Shown here: positions 1-8,116 of the stretch, one piece after another
How the letters are laid out: each line of letters opens with the position of its first letter
Position numbering within the stretch: position 1 is the first letter of the stretch
From: Clostridium sp.
GTDB taxonomy: Bacteria; Bacillota; Clostridia; Clostridiales; Clostridiaceae
DNA: 64,000 nt
Reading direction: 5' to 3'
Assembly: GCF_017888565.1 (NCBI RefSeq)
Contig: NZ_JAGHFX010000044.1
Coordinates: forward strand, 1 to 64,000
Made by a program: the position numbers and the translations under genes
Notes under the pieces: model-generated
What the model was told of the DNA's origin: nothing
Seen by the model: only the letters and a program-made list of their open reading frames with translations
Databases searched by the model: none

Positions 1-214
1 ATAATAATATTAGATTTCAAAAAAGGTTAAAAAATATGGCTCCAATTAAATATCGAAGCCATTTTTGTAATTCACAATGATATATCCCTTTTAACAATGT
101 CTACTTTTTAGGGGTCAGACCAAAACACGAGCCCCTTTTAAATCATTGATTTTACTTACTTAAAGACGTTTCTAAACTTAAATAGAAATTTTTATATATT
201 ATTTATATATAAGC

Positions 215-247
215 AAAATGGAAGCTCAAATTAGAACTTCCATTTTT
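215..247. terminator. Terminator-like hairpin
   Basis: AAAATGGAAG at 215-224 pairs with CTTCCATTTT at 237-246. The stem has ten pairs and a twelve-base loop. The downstream T tract is short on either strand, so it may act with the neighbouring hairpin at 253-278. Confidence 0.55.
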
Positions 248-252
248 ATCGG

Positions 253-290
253 CTGTATCAAAATTTATTTTGATACAGTCCCTTTTGTTT
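253..290. terminator. Strong hairpin beyond the carboxypeptidase gene
   Basis: CTGTATCAAAA at 253-263 pairs perfectly with TTTTGATACAG at 268-278. On the plus strand it is followed by a T-rich run up to 293. The minus-strand gene ends at 292, so this hairpin lies directly after its stop codon and could serve transcription from both sides. Confidence 0.7.
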
Positions 291-291
291 T

Positions 292-1584
292 TTAATAATA
301 TCTTCTTCTTCTTTTTTTCATATTAATTATTCTTACTATAAATATTATTAAAACTAATATAATTATAAGTATAAGTAGTGATAATAAATATAAGGATAAG
401 TTAGCTTTAATTAGTTCAAAAGAGGAGAGCTTAATTGTTCCTGAAACTTCTTTAGTATATCCTGGAGTTGAGAAGGTTAATTTAATTTCTTTATTACCAC
501 TTAATTTCCAGGCGTCTCTTACATCTCCATTGTAAGAAAGTGAAGCATTTTTATCATTAAAATCATTTTTATAGTATTCAACATTTTCATTAACAAGTAT
601 AGGAGCTGTTATTTGCTTTTCAGGACCAAAGAATCTAAATGCTTTATAAGTTAAATCTACAGTACCAATTTCCTCGCTAGCATTTTTATATATTTCTTTT
701 GGTGCTGAGTAACTATAGTTAGCTAATTTTTCTGTATCTTCAAAAACATTAAGGCCTCTTGCGCCATATTCAGACTTTAATACTACAGTAACTAAATCCC
801 TACCATCTCTTTCATAAAAACCAACAAAACAATGTCCAGCTTGCTCTTCAGTTCCTGTTTTACCACCTATATTACCATTCTTACCAAGTATTTTATTTCT
901 AGACTCAATTATTATAGGAGTACCAGAAAGGCTAACACTAATTTGATCATTTTTAGGTGCCATAGTTTCTCTAACCCAATCATTTTTAAAAGCTGCAATT
1001 CCTATTTGGGCTAAATCATATGCTGTAGTTTGATTTATTTCAGTATTGCTAGGATTTAAAGGATCGATTTCTAGTCCTGATGGATTAACAAAATGAGTAT
1101 CTTTAAGACCTAATGCAGCAGCTCTATCGTTCATCATATTTACAAAGTTATCTACGGTTCCACCAACCGATTCTGCCATTAAGTATGCAGTATCATTTGC
1201 TGAAAAAATCATTACAGATTTCATAGTATCTTCAGCTGAAATTTTATCTCCAGCTTTTATTTCTTTATAGTTATTTAGTGATGTTTCAGTAACTTTAACT
1301 ACAGTATCACTAAATGTTAATGTGTCTGACTTTGATTTGTTCTCTGCAAAAAGCAAAGCAGTCATAAGTTTAGTAGTACTTGCAGGTGATAATTTTAAAT
1401 CAGCATTTTTTGAATAAATAACCTCACCTGTATTAATATCCATTGTTATAGCGGCTTCTCCGATAATTTCTGGAGCTTGAATATTTGTCTCTTGTGCATT
1501 TACTATATTAGCAAAAGGAGCTAATAACGAAATAGAAAGAGCAACTGCCAGCGACTTTAGTAAATTTTTCTTTTTCAATTTCAT
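292..1584 (-). CDS. D-alanyl-D-alanine carboxypeptidase (peptidase S11, DacF/PBP5-like)
   Basis: This is a low-molecular-weight penicillin-binding protein that removes the terminal D-alanine from peptidoglycan stem peptides. It has a signal peptide (residues 1-30, ending near VNA). The three active-site motifs of the family are present: SxxK as S69-T-T-K72, SxN as S128-A-N130, and K242-T-G244. A beta-rich C-terminal domain follows, then a C-terminal membrane helix near 395-420 and an Arg/Lys-rich tail, so it should be anchored on the outer face of the membrane. Start: the ATG at 1584 abuts a GGGGAG Shine-Dalgarno with no spacer, whereas the TTG at codon 3 (1578) has ideal spacing of six bases, so TTG may be the true start. 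It is monocistronic and divergent from the deacetylase gene. The exact paralogue name (dacA, dacB or dacF) cannot be settled here. Confidence 0.93.
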   Translation of the reverse strand: MKLKKKNLLKSLAVALSISLLAPFANIVNAQETNIQAPEIIGEAAITMDINTGEVIYSKNADLKLSPASTTKLMTALLFAENKSKSDTLTFSDTVVKVTETSLNNYKEIKAGDKISAEDTMKSVMIFSANDTAYLMAESVGGTVDNFVNMMNDRAAALGLKDTHFVNPSGLEIDPLNPSNTEINQTTAYDLAQIGIAAFKNDWVRETMAPKNDQISVSLSGTPIIIESRNKILGKNGNIGGKTGTEEQAGHCFVGFYERDGRDLVTVVLKSEYGARGLNVFEDTEKLANYSYSAPKEIYKNASEEIGTVDLTYKAFRFFGPEKQITAPILVNENVEYYKNDFNDKNASLSYNGDVRDAWKLSGNKEIKLTFSTPGYTKEVSGTIKLSSFELIKANLSLYLLSLLILIIILVLIIFIVRIINMKKRRRRYY

Positions 1585-1996
1585 CTCCCCATTTCTAAAG
1601 GTTTTAATATATATAAGTTGTATTAAATTATATAGCTAACAAAAATATATAACTAAATTATGTGAAATATAATATTATAAAAATTATGTATTTTAGTAAC
1701 TTATATAAAATTCAAACAATATATGGCTTCTTTGTATGGTTTCTTTCAACATATTTATTTAAAGCATATTTATTTAATTTATTGCCTATTTAATATTATA
1801 CTATAAATAAGTATGCATACTAACAAATTAAACATGAATATGATTTAATTTCTTATGTTGAAATTATTTGGTTATACACAAATCTAAGTATAACACCCAC
1901 TTTACATAATAACAACATATAGAATGATTGTTAAGTGGTTTAATTTACATGTAATATAATTTTAATAATTGTACAAAATAGAAATATAAGCAGGAG
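1585..1996. other. Divergent intergenic region
   Basis: This 412-base AT-rich spacer separates two genes read outward, so it should hold both promoters. I see no coding potential and no strong hairpin. Many TATAAT-like hexamers occur, but none can be singled out with confidence. Confidence 0.5.
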
Positions 1997-2755
1997 GTGG
2001 TTAATATCAAAAGATTTAGAAGTTATTTTAGTTTTTTTGCACTCTTTATATTTCTTAACAATATAAATTATATCCCGGTTTCCGCATTGTATACAAAAAA
2101 TCACATGAAAACTGTATATTTAACTTTTGATGATGGGCCATCTGTAAATATAACTAAAGAGTTAATTAATATCTTAAATAAAAATGATATCAAAGCAACT
2201 TTTTTTGTGGTAGGAGATTATGCTAATATATATCCTTATATGATAAAATCTTTAAATGAAAATGGAATGAGTATAATGCCTCATTGCAATATTCATGATT
2301 ATACATTCTTATATAAAAATGAAGAAAGTTATTTTAAAGATTTAGATAAATGTAAAAGTACTATAGAAGGCATATTAGGAAAAAGAAACTTAAATTTTGT
2401 AAGATTACCAGGTGGTTCTGATAATACGGTTTGTGATATTAATGTATTATCTAAAATAAAAGATAGAATATCAAGCAATGGTGAATATTATATAGATTGG
2501 ACTATTGCAACAGGAGATGCGGAATATAAAGATTCATCAGCAGAGTTTATTAATTCAAGAATAAGAGATGAAGGTGGATTATATGATGTTGAGGTAGTTC
2601 TTATGCATGATTTAGGCGATAAATATGCAACTGTAGAATCACTTCAAGAAATAATTAATTTTTATAAAGAAAAAGGTTATAAGTTTAAGTCATTAAATGA
2701 AATTGAAGACTGGGAAATTCAATATTTAAAAGATATAAAGGTATTAAATAAATAA
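1997..2755 (+). CDS. Polysaccharide deacetylase family protein (NodB domain)
   Basis: This is a carbohydrate esterase 4 type deacetylase, probably exported and acting on peptidoglycan or another cell-surface glycan. A hydrophobic N-terminus (residues 10-30) looks like a signal peptide or anchor. The NodB motifs are visible: TFDDGP near residue 45 with its catalytic Asp pair, an HxxxH metal motif in PHCNIHDY, the RLPGG motif near 135, and a late LMHD motif. At about 252 residues it is close to a bare catalytic domain. The start is awkward: the only GTG (1997) overlaps the AGGAGG Shine-Dalgarno at 1992-1997, and no ATG, GTG or TTG follows at good spacing. The ATC at 2006 sits eight bases after that site and is an unorthodox candidate. 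It has its own terminator at 2761. Confidence 0.88.
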   Translation: MVNIKRFRSYFSFFALFIFLNNINYIPVSALYTKNHMKTVYLTFDDGPSVNITKELINILNKNDIKATFFVVGDYANIYPYMIKSLNENGMSIMPHCNIHDYTFLYKNEESYFKDLDKCKSTIEGILGKRNLNFVRLPGGSDNTVCDINVLSKIKDRISSNGEYYIDWTIATGDAEYKDSSAEFINSRIRDEGGLYDVEVVLMHDLGDKYATVESLQEIINFYKEKGYKFKSLNEIEDWEIQYLKDIKVLNK

Positions 2756-2760
2756 GAAAA

Positions 2761-2810
2761 AATTTAAGGCAAACTATTATAATATAATAGTTTGCCTTAA
2801 ATTTATTTTT
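2761..2810. terminator. Bidirectional terminator between deacetylase and gatD
   Basis: A 19-base perfect inverted repeat (2761-2779 with 2785-2803) encloses a short loop. T-rich sequence follows on the plus strand and A-rich sequence precedes it. It overlaps the gatD stop codon at 2803 and serves two convergent genes. Confidence 0.9.
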
Positions 2811-3531
2811 TATTTTCTAATCTTTTTATCATAACTTCTTTTGCTTTTAGCTCAAGAGAATCATCTATATTTTCTAGGCTTATATTTCCATATTTCTTAC
2901 TTAAGGCTATATTTAAAAATCTATCTGCTAATTCAGGATTTTTAGATAATAATGATCCATGAAAATAGCTACAAAATGTATTTTTATATATACAGCCCTC
3001 ATTCCCATCTTCACCATTATTTCCGTAACCATGAATGCACTTTCCTAGTGGCTTTAATCCATTAGTGTAAGTTCTACCAGAATGATTTTCAAAACCTACA
3101 TACGTTTCATTAAAATCTTCATTATAGATAACTGTATTTCCTATAAAACGAGTATCCCCACCTTCGGTATATATATCAAGAATTCCTAATCCTTCGATTT
3201 TTTCACCGTTTGGAGCCATATAGTATTTCCCGAGTAATTGATAACCACCGCAAATTGCAATAACTACTTTTTCATCTTCAATATATTTTTGTAAGCTAGG
3301 CTTTTTTATAGTTTTTAAATCATTAGAAACTATTGATTGCTCAAAATCTTGGCCACCACCAAAAAATAGAATATCTGTATTTTCTGAATCAAATTCATCA
3401 TTTAATGAAGTATTAATTATATTAACCTTTATTCCTCTTTGTTCAGCTCTATGTTTAAGTATTAGAATATTACCAACATCTCCATAAACATTAAGTAAAT
3501 CAGGATAAAGATGACAAATATTTAATTCCAT
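2803..3531 (-). CDS. gatD: Lipid II isoglutaminyl synthase, glutaminase subunit GatD
   Basis: GatD releases ammonia from glutamine and passes it to MurT, which amidates the D-glutamate of lipid II. It is a CobB/CobQ-type class I amidotransferase of 242 residues, the usual size. The nucleophile is C94 in AICGGYQLLG, the catalytic histidine is H191 in YFHGSLLSKN, and R128 (GGDTR) sits where the Staphylococcus aureus enzyme has its glutamine-orienting arginine. The ATG at 3531 follows a GGAGG site at good distance. It lies 16 bases downstream of murT on the same strand, so the pair forms one operon, with gatD as the last gene before a shared bidirectional terminator. Identity is secure from both motifs and neighbour. 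Confidence 0.95.
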   Translation of the reverse strand: MELNICHLYPDLLNVYGDVGNILILKHRAEQRGIKVNIINTSLNDEFDSENTDILFFGGGQDFEQSIVSNDLKTIKKPSLQKYIEDEKVVIAICGGYQLLGKYYMAPNGEKIEGLGILDIYTEGGDTRFIGNTVIYNEDFNETYVGFENHSGRTYTNGLKPLGKCIHGYGNNGEDGNEGCIYKNTFCSYFHGSLLSKNPELADRFLNIALSKKYGNISLENIDDSLELKAKEVMIKRLENKK

Positions 3532-3547
3532 TTATAAACCTCCTTAT

Positions 3548-4939
3548 TTACCAAAGTTTTTTAATGTAACCTTTTGAATGAAGATATTTTCTAAAGTTAA
3601 TCATAGCAGTATAAGTAGCAAGAACATAAATTTTATCATTTTTACTATTTTTAATTTTTTCTGTTAAATCTTCAAAGGTTTCTTCAATTATAAAAGTCTC
3701 TTTATTTAATCCGGCTACATTAAGTCTAACAGCCATATCATAACATCTTATACCAGAAACGAATATTTCATTAATATTAAGGTCATGAAGTTTTTCAAAG
3801 TCGACATCCCATATCCAAGAAACATCAGTACCATCAGCATAATTATCATTTAAAAGAAATGCTGCAGCAAATGGATCTTTATTTAAGCAAAGTGTATCTA
3901 AAGCTTGATTATATCCTGCAGGATTTTTAACTAAAATAATTTTTACATCTTTACCCTCGATATTTAATGATTCTTGTCTTCCAAAACTAGAATCTTGGTT
4001 TTGTAATGATTTTTTTATTGAACTATCATTCATTCCAAGTTCTTTAGTTACAGCATAAGCACAAAGACCATTATAAATGTTATATGCACCTGATTGGCTT
4101 ATAGTAACTTCTAAATCATTAAGTTTTACAGTTGAACTATCAGGTGTTAATTCTATGACTTCATTTACTGCATATTCTAAAGGAGCTCTTTTAAAACCAC
4201 AGCCTGTACAGTAGAAGTCACCTAAATGATTGTATGTAATATGATTATATTCATAAGGAGACTTACAGAATTTGCAGAATTTAGCATCGGCATTTATTTC
4301 TATATCCTTATTATCTCCTATACTTGCATTAAAACCATAAAATACAGTTTTATTTTGAAGTTCTAATTTACCTAGGAGAGATTCATCTCCATTTAAGACT
4401 AATGTAGTATTAGGAGAAAGATGAATTCCTTCTAATATTTTTGATAAAGTAGTGTAAACTTCACCATATCTATCTAGCTGATCTCTAAAAAGGTTTGTTA
4501 CAGTTATTATTTCTGGATTAATATATTTGGTTATATATTTTAAGTTAGCTTCATCAACTTCAATAATTGCATAAGAATCTTCGACTTTATCAAAGAACTT
4601 ATAGTTATCAATGAAGGTTGTAACTATTCCAGGAAAAAGGTTTGCACCAGTATTATTAGTAATAACCTTATTTCCACTTTCTTTTATAATGTTATAAATC
4701 ATGCTAGTTGTAGTAGTTTTACCATTAGTACCTGTGATTAAAACTACTTTGTAGCCCTTTGATACTTTTGAAAGTATATTTTTATCTATCTTTAAGGCCA
4801 CTTTTCCAGGGAAGGTTGTTCCCCCTTTTAGTATTGTTTTTGTTAGGAAAATTGTAATTTTTGAAGCTATAATGCTTATTATTGATTTAATACTAATCTT
4901 TTTCACCACCTTATAATACTTATCAAATATTATATACAA
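3548..4939 (-). CDS. murT: Lipid II isoglutaminyl synthase, Mur ligase subunit MurT
   Basis: MurT is the ATP-dependent ligase half of the MurT/GatD complex that converts D-Glu of lipid II to D-isoglutamine at the cytoplasmic membrane face. The Mur ligase P-loop GTNGKTTTT is at residues 70-78, and a four-cysteine zinc ribbon (CKFC and CTGC) is inserted in the central domain near 208-233, as is typical of MurT. The C-terminal DUF1727 region contains DVSWIWDVDFE. The TTG at 4939 has no ribosome site. A near-perfect Shine-Dalgarno, TAAGGTGGTGA, lies at 4903-4913, and eight bases after its core is ATT at 4897, where homologues usually begin (ISIKSII). The true start may therefore be ATT 4897, or a GTG inside the site. 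The first 14 residues as listed are doubtful. Confidence 0.93.
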   Translation of the reverse strand: MYIIFDKYYKVVKKISIKSIISIIASKITIFLTKTILKGGTTFPGKVALKIDKNILSKVSKGYKVVLITGTNGKTTTTSMIYNIIKESGNKVITNNTGANLFPGIVTTFIDNYKFFDKVEDSYAIIEVDEANLKYITKYINPEIITVTNLFRDQLDRYGEVYTTLSKILEGIHLSPNTTLVLNGDESLLGKLELQNKTVFYGFNASIGDNKDIEINADAKFCKFCKSPYEYNHITYNHLGDFYCTGCGFKRAPLEYAVNEVIELTPDSSTVKLNDLEVTISQSGAYNIYNGLCAYAVTKELGMNDSSIKKSLQNQDSSFGRQESLNIEGKDVKIILVKNPAGYNQALDTLCLNKDPFAAAFLLNDNYADGTDVSWIWDVDFEKLHDLNINEIFVSGIRCYDMAVRLNVAGLNKETFIIEETFEDLTEKIKNSKNDKIYVLATYTAMINFRKYLHSKGYIKKLW

Positions 4940-5113
4940 TAATATTAATAGATAATCAAATAATAATAAATTTTTGATTTTAACTATGAATAGTATATCA
5001 TAACTTTATATACTTACAAATAAAGTTGTTATAAGATTTTATTAATTATTGAAGTTTGACAGGTATAAATATAGAAGAGATAATATAATAAATAGAAAAA
5101 TGGGGGAGTAACT

Positions 5114-6031
5114 ATGAAGAATTTCGTTTTTAAAAATAAAGAAGGAGTAGATATTAGTTGTTATAAATGGAGTGATAATTCAAGGAAACCAAAAGCAGTT
5201 ATTCAAATAGTTCATGGGATGGCAGAATGGGCAGGAAGATATGATTATTTTGCAAATAGACTTGTTGAAGAGGGATATGTAGTTTATGCTCATGATCATA
5301 GTGGGCATGGAAAAAGTGTAAATAACTTGAATGAACTAGGTTTTATAAGTAAAGAAAATAGATTTTATTCAATGCTTGAAGATACAAGAAGATTAAATGA
5401 AATAATTAAAAATGAAAATAAAGGGATACCATTAATATTATTTGGACATAGTATGGGATCTTTCTTAAGTCAAAGATATATACAAATGTATGGAAATACT
5501 ATTGATGCTCTTATTTTATCTGGAAGTAATGGAAGGCCAAAATCATTTACTAAAGCGGGGTTATTTGTTTCTAAATTGGAAATATTGATTAAAGGAAATA
5601 ATAAAAGAAGTGGTTTGATGGACAAGTTATCCTTTGGAGGATTTAATAAAAGTGTAAAAAATCCAAGAACTAGTTTTGATTGGTTATGCTCAGATGAAAA
5701 TGAAGTAGATAAGTATATAAATGATAAATACTGTGGATTTATATATCCAACTCCTTTTTATTATGACTTAATAAATGGATTATGGGACATACATAGAGAT
5801 GAAAATATAGAAAAAATAAAAAAATTAGATATCCCTATATACATATTTGCAGGTGATAAAGATCCAGTTGGGTATTTTGGTGAAGGAATAATAAATCTTT
5901 ATGAAATGTATAAAAATACTGGATTAAAAGATATAAGTTATAAGTTGTATAAAGATGGAAGACATGAGATACTAAATGAAGCAAATAAAGATGAAGTTAT
6001 TAATGATGTCATAAAATGGTTAGAAAAATAG
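5114..6031 (+). CDS. Alpha/beta hydrolase, serine aminopeptidase S33/monoglyceride lipase-like
   Basis: This is a cytoplasmic alpha/beta hydrolase that probably acts as an esterase or lysophospholipase on small acyl substrates. The oxyanion segment IVHGMAEWAGRY lies near residue 33. The nucleophile elbow is GHSMGS with S113, the acid is D248 or D250 in FAGDKDPVG, and the histidine is H284 in DGRHEILNE. All parts of the triad are therefore present. Its 305 residues match the Hydrolase_4 family. There is no signal peptide or membrane segment. The ATG follows a GGGGGAG ribosome site. It stands alone between the murT promoter region and the kinase pair, and is followed by a long palindrome at 6042-6077. 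The substrate cannot be deduced. Confidence 0.88.
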   Translation: MKNFVFKNKEGVDISCYKWSDNSRKPKAVIQIVHGMAEWAGRYDYFANRLVEEGYVVYAHDHSGHGKSVNNLNELGFISKENRFYSMLEDTRRLNEIIKNENKGIPLILFGHSMGSFLSQRYIQMYGNTIDALILSGSNGRPKSFTKAGLFVSKLEILIKGNNKRSGLMDKLSFGGFNKSVKNPRTSFDWLCSDENEVDKYINDKYCGFIYPTPFYYDLINGLWDIHRDENIEKIKKLDIPIYIFAGDKDPVGYFGEGIINLYEMYKNTGLKDISYKLYKDGRHEILNEANKDEVINDVIKWLEK

Positions 6032-6041
6032 AATATTAAAA

Positions 6042-6077
6042 TAAATATATGAACTTATGTATAAGTTCATATATTTA
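6042..6077. repeat. Perfect 36-base palindrome after the hydrolase gene
   Basis: TAAATATATGAACTTAT at 6042-6058 is the exact reverse complement of 6061-6077, with only GT between. It lies 10 bases after the hydrolase stop codon. In RNA it would fold as a long A-U rich hairpin. There is no T run beyond it, so it is at best an unusual terminator. Confidence 0.7.
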
Positions 6078-6178
6078 TCATATCAACAAAAAATCTACAA
6101 AAGTTTCTAAAATTATTCACATATAAAAGGAAATGATGTAAAATTATGTAGTAATAATTGGTGGTGAGGAGAAAAAGG

Positions 6179-8098
6179 GTGGATTATAATAATTTTAGAA
6201 TGAGAATTTATTATATTGATATGAAAAAATTATTATCATACATATTAATAAGCTTAATTATATTTAGTATTTACCAGATAGCTTTGATATACGACTTTAG
6301 AGCTATATATGATATTGTACAAGCAGTGAAGATAATTACATCTATGATTTTACTTATGTTTATAATACATTTAAAGAGCTTAACTAAAAAAGATATTTAC
6401 GGGATATTACAAATATTCCTTTTTACTTTGTGTATAGTGTTTATAGTATTTTTAACTCCTGAAAATCAATTTCAAGGATTGAAAATAGTTCTTTCTAAGC
6501 TAGGATACAGTAATTGTTATGAGTTTCAACTTCTTAATATAGTAATGTTATATTATATAATAGCAAAATATAAAGATGTCAATGGAAGTGGCAAGAAAAT
6601 TTATTTAGAGTATATATTATTATTTGGAGTTGTTTCATTTGTAAGTTTAATAAACAATATTATAGACAAGAATTTTACATATTTATTATATATAATTACA
6701 GCTACAGTGTTTTTACTAGGAACATATAGGTATCTTAATATAAATAAGGAAAGCTTTAATAAAAAAATATATTTGCTAAAATTAAACTTAAATATTATAA
6801 TGATAGACTTTATTATTATGACCTTTATGAAGAATTCAGAAATATATTTGCTTGTTGATATAGTTAGGGTGATAAAATTGCTAATTTATATAGCCACTAC
6901 TTTATCTATAATAGTCAATATATCAAAGGAAAATTATAATTTTATATTTAAAGAAACAGTTAAGACAAATAAAAAATTAGAAGAGATAAATAATGAAATA
7001 ATACAAAGCAATTATAAATTAGAAGAAGCTTATGGCAAGTTAAAGGATAGACACTTATTATATAAAAGTTTTTTAGGGTGCTTACCGGATCCCATAGTAA
7101 TAATAAATAATAATCTTAGGATATCTTATTGTAATTCAAATTTTTTAAAAATAATAGAAAAAGAAAATTTAAGAGAAGTTGTAAATAGAAGAATAGATAA
7201 CTACATAGATTTTAATATTGATATAAGAAAAATAGTAGTTAATATAAATAAAGATCCCTATTCTACGACGATAGATAAAGATGATAAGAAATTAGAAGTT
7301 AGATTCTTTTCTTTAAATGGTGAAGAATCAGAATGTATATTATTATTAAAAGATTTGACTGAAGAAATAAAGCTTGTATCCATGAAAGAAGAGTTAGAGA
7401 GCATAAAAATGAAAGAGGAAATAAAGAGAAACTTTTTATCGAGTATTTCTCATGATTTAAAGATACCTATAAGCGTAATATATTCAGCAATACAATTAGA
7501 AAAAATATTGATTGAAAATAATGATATAGAAAAAATAAATGCTTATAATGAAATAAGTAAGCAAAATTGTTTTCTTCTTACTAAATTTGCTAATAATCTT
7601 ATAGATACTAGTAGAATAGATTCGGAAAACTTAGATGCAAATTTAGTTTTAGATAACATTGTAGAATTTGTTGAGGATTATTTAGACTCTCTTTCTACAA
7701 ACATAAAAAGCAATGGAATAAATATGCTTTTTGATACGGATGAAGAAGAGATATATGTTTATTTTGATAAAGAGATGATGCAAAGAGTTATATTGAATTT
7801 GGTATCAAATTCAATAAAATTTACTAATGAGGATGGAACTATATTTATAAATATAAAGAATTCAGAAGAAGAAGTACTTATAGAGGTAGGGGATACTGGA
7901 ATAGGTATGAGCAAAGAATTTATAAAAAAAGCCTTTAATAAGTATGAAGTTGAAGATAGAGTGAAAAATAATAGTTCAACAGGTTTTGGAGTAGGTCTTT
8001 TTGTTGTATATAATTTAGTTAAGGCTCAAAATGGAGATATAGAAATAATTAGTGATATAGGAAAAGGAACTATTTTTACAATTAAGTTGTATAAATGA
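6179..8098 (+). CDS. Membrane sensor histidine kinase (first of a tandem pair)
   Basis: This is a multi-pass sensor kinase. About seven or eight hydrophobic helices occupy the first 250 residues, followed by a coiled coil (near 260-300), a PAS-like domain (near 300-390), HisKA and HATPase_c. The phosphoacceptor histidine is in SISHDLKIPIS (codon at 7451). The N box is NLVSNSIKF, the G1 box is DTGIGM and the G2 box is GFGVGLF. A longer reading from TTG 6158 is possible, but GTG 6179 stands seven bases after GGTGAGGAG and fits better. The second kinase begins 18 bases downstream. No response regulator gene adjoins, so its partner is elsewhere. The signal is unknown; the integral membrane sensor suggests a membrane or lipophilic cue, which is inference. 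Confidence 0.9.
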   Translation: MDYNNFRMRIYYIDMKKLLSYILISLIIFSIYQIALIYDFRAIYDIVQAVKIITSMILLMFIIHLKSLTKKDIYGILQIFLFTLCIVFIVFLTPENQFQGLKIVLSKLGYSNCYEFQLLNIVMLYYIIAKYKDVNGSGKKIYLEYILLFGVVSFVSLINNIIDKNFTYLLYIITATVFLLGTYRYLNINKESFNKKIYLLKLNLNIIMIDFIIMTFMKNSEIYLLVDIVRVIKLLIYIATTLSIIVNISKENYNFIFKETVKTNKKLEEINNEIIQSNYKLEEAYGKLKDRHLLYKSFLGCLPDPIVIINNNLRISYCNSNFLKIIEKENLREVVNRRIDNYIDFNIDIRKIVVNINKDPYSTTIDKDDKKLEVRFFSLNGEESECILLLKDLTEEIKLVSMKEELESIKMKEEIKRNFLSSISHDLKIPISVIYSAIQLEKILIENNDIEKINAYNEISKQNCFLLTKFANNLIDTSRIDSENLDANLVLDNIVEFVEDYLDSLSTNIKSNGINMLFDTDEEEIYVYFDKEMMQRVILNLVSNSIKFTNEDGTIFINIKNSEEEVLIEVGDTGIGMSKEFIKKAFNKYEVEDRVKNNSSTGFGVGLFVVYNLVKAQNGDIEIISDIGKGTIFTIKLYK

Positions 8099-8116
8099 AG
8101 GGTGATTGGAAGATAG

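Larger units (their letters stand above)
1..291. other. Left-edge intergenic region with several hairpins
   Basis: No convincing coding sequence is seen. There are three inverted repeats. The first, 36-62, is a six-pair ATGGCT/AGCCAT stem followed by T5 on the plus strand. The second, 110-136, has an AGGGG/CCCCT stem containing GGGGTCAGACC, a sequence that resembles the ends of REP-like or IS200-type elements. The third and fourth are the stronger hairpins listed as terminators. The upstream gene lies outside the window. Confidence 0.5.
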
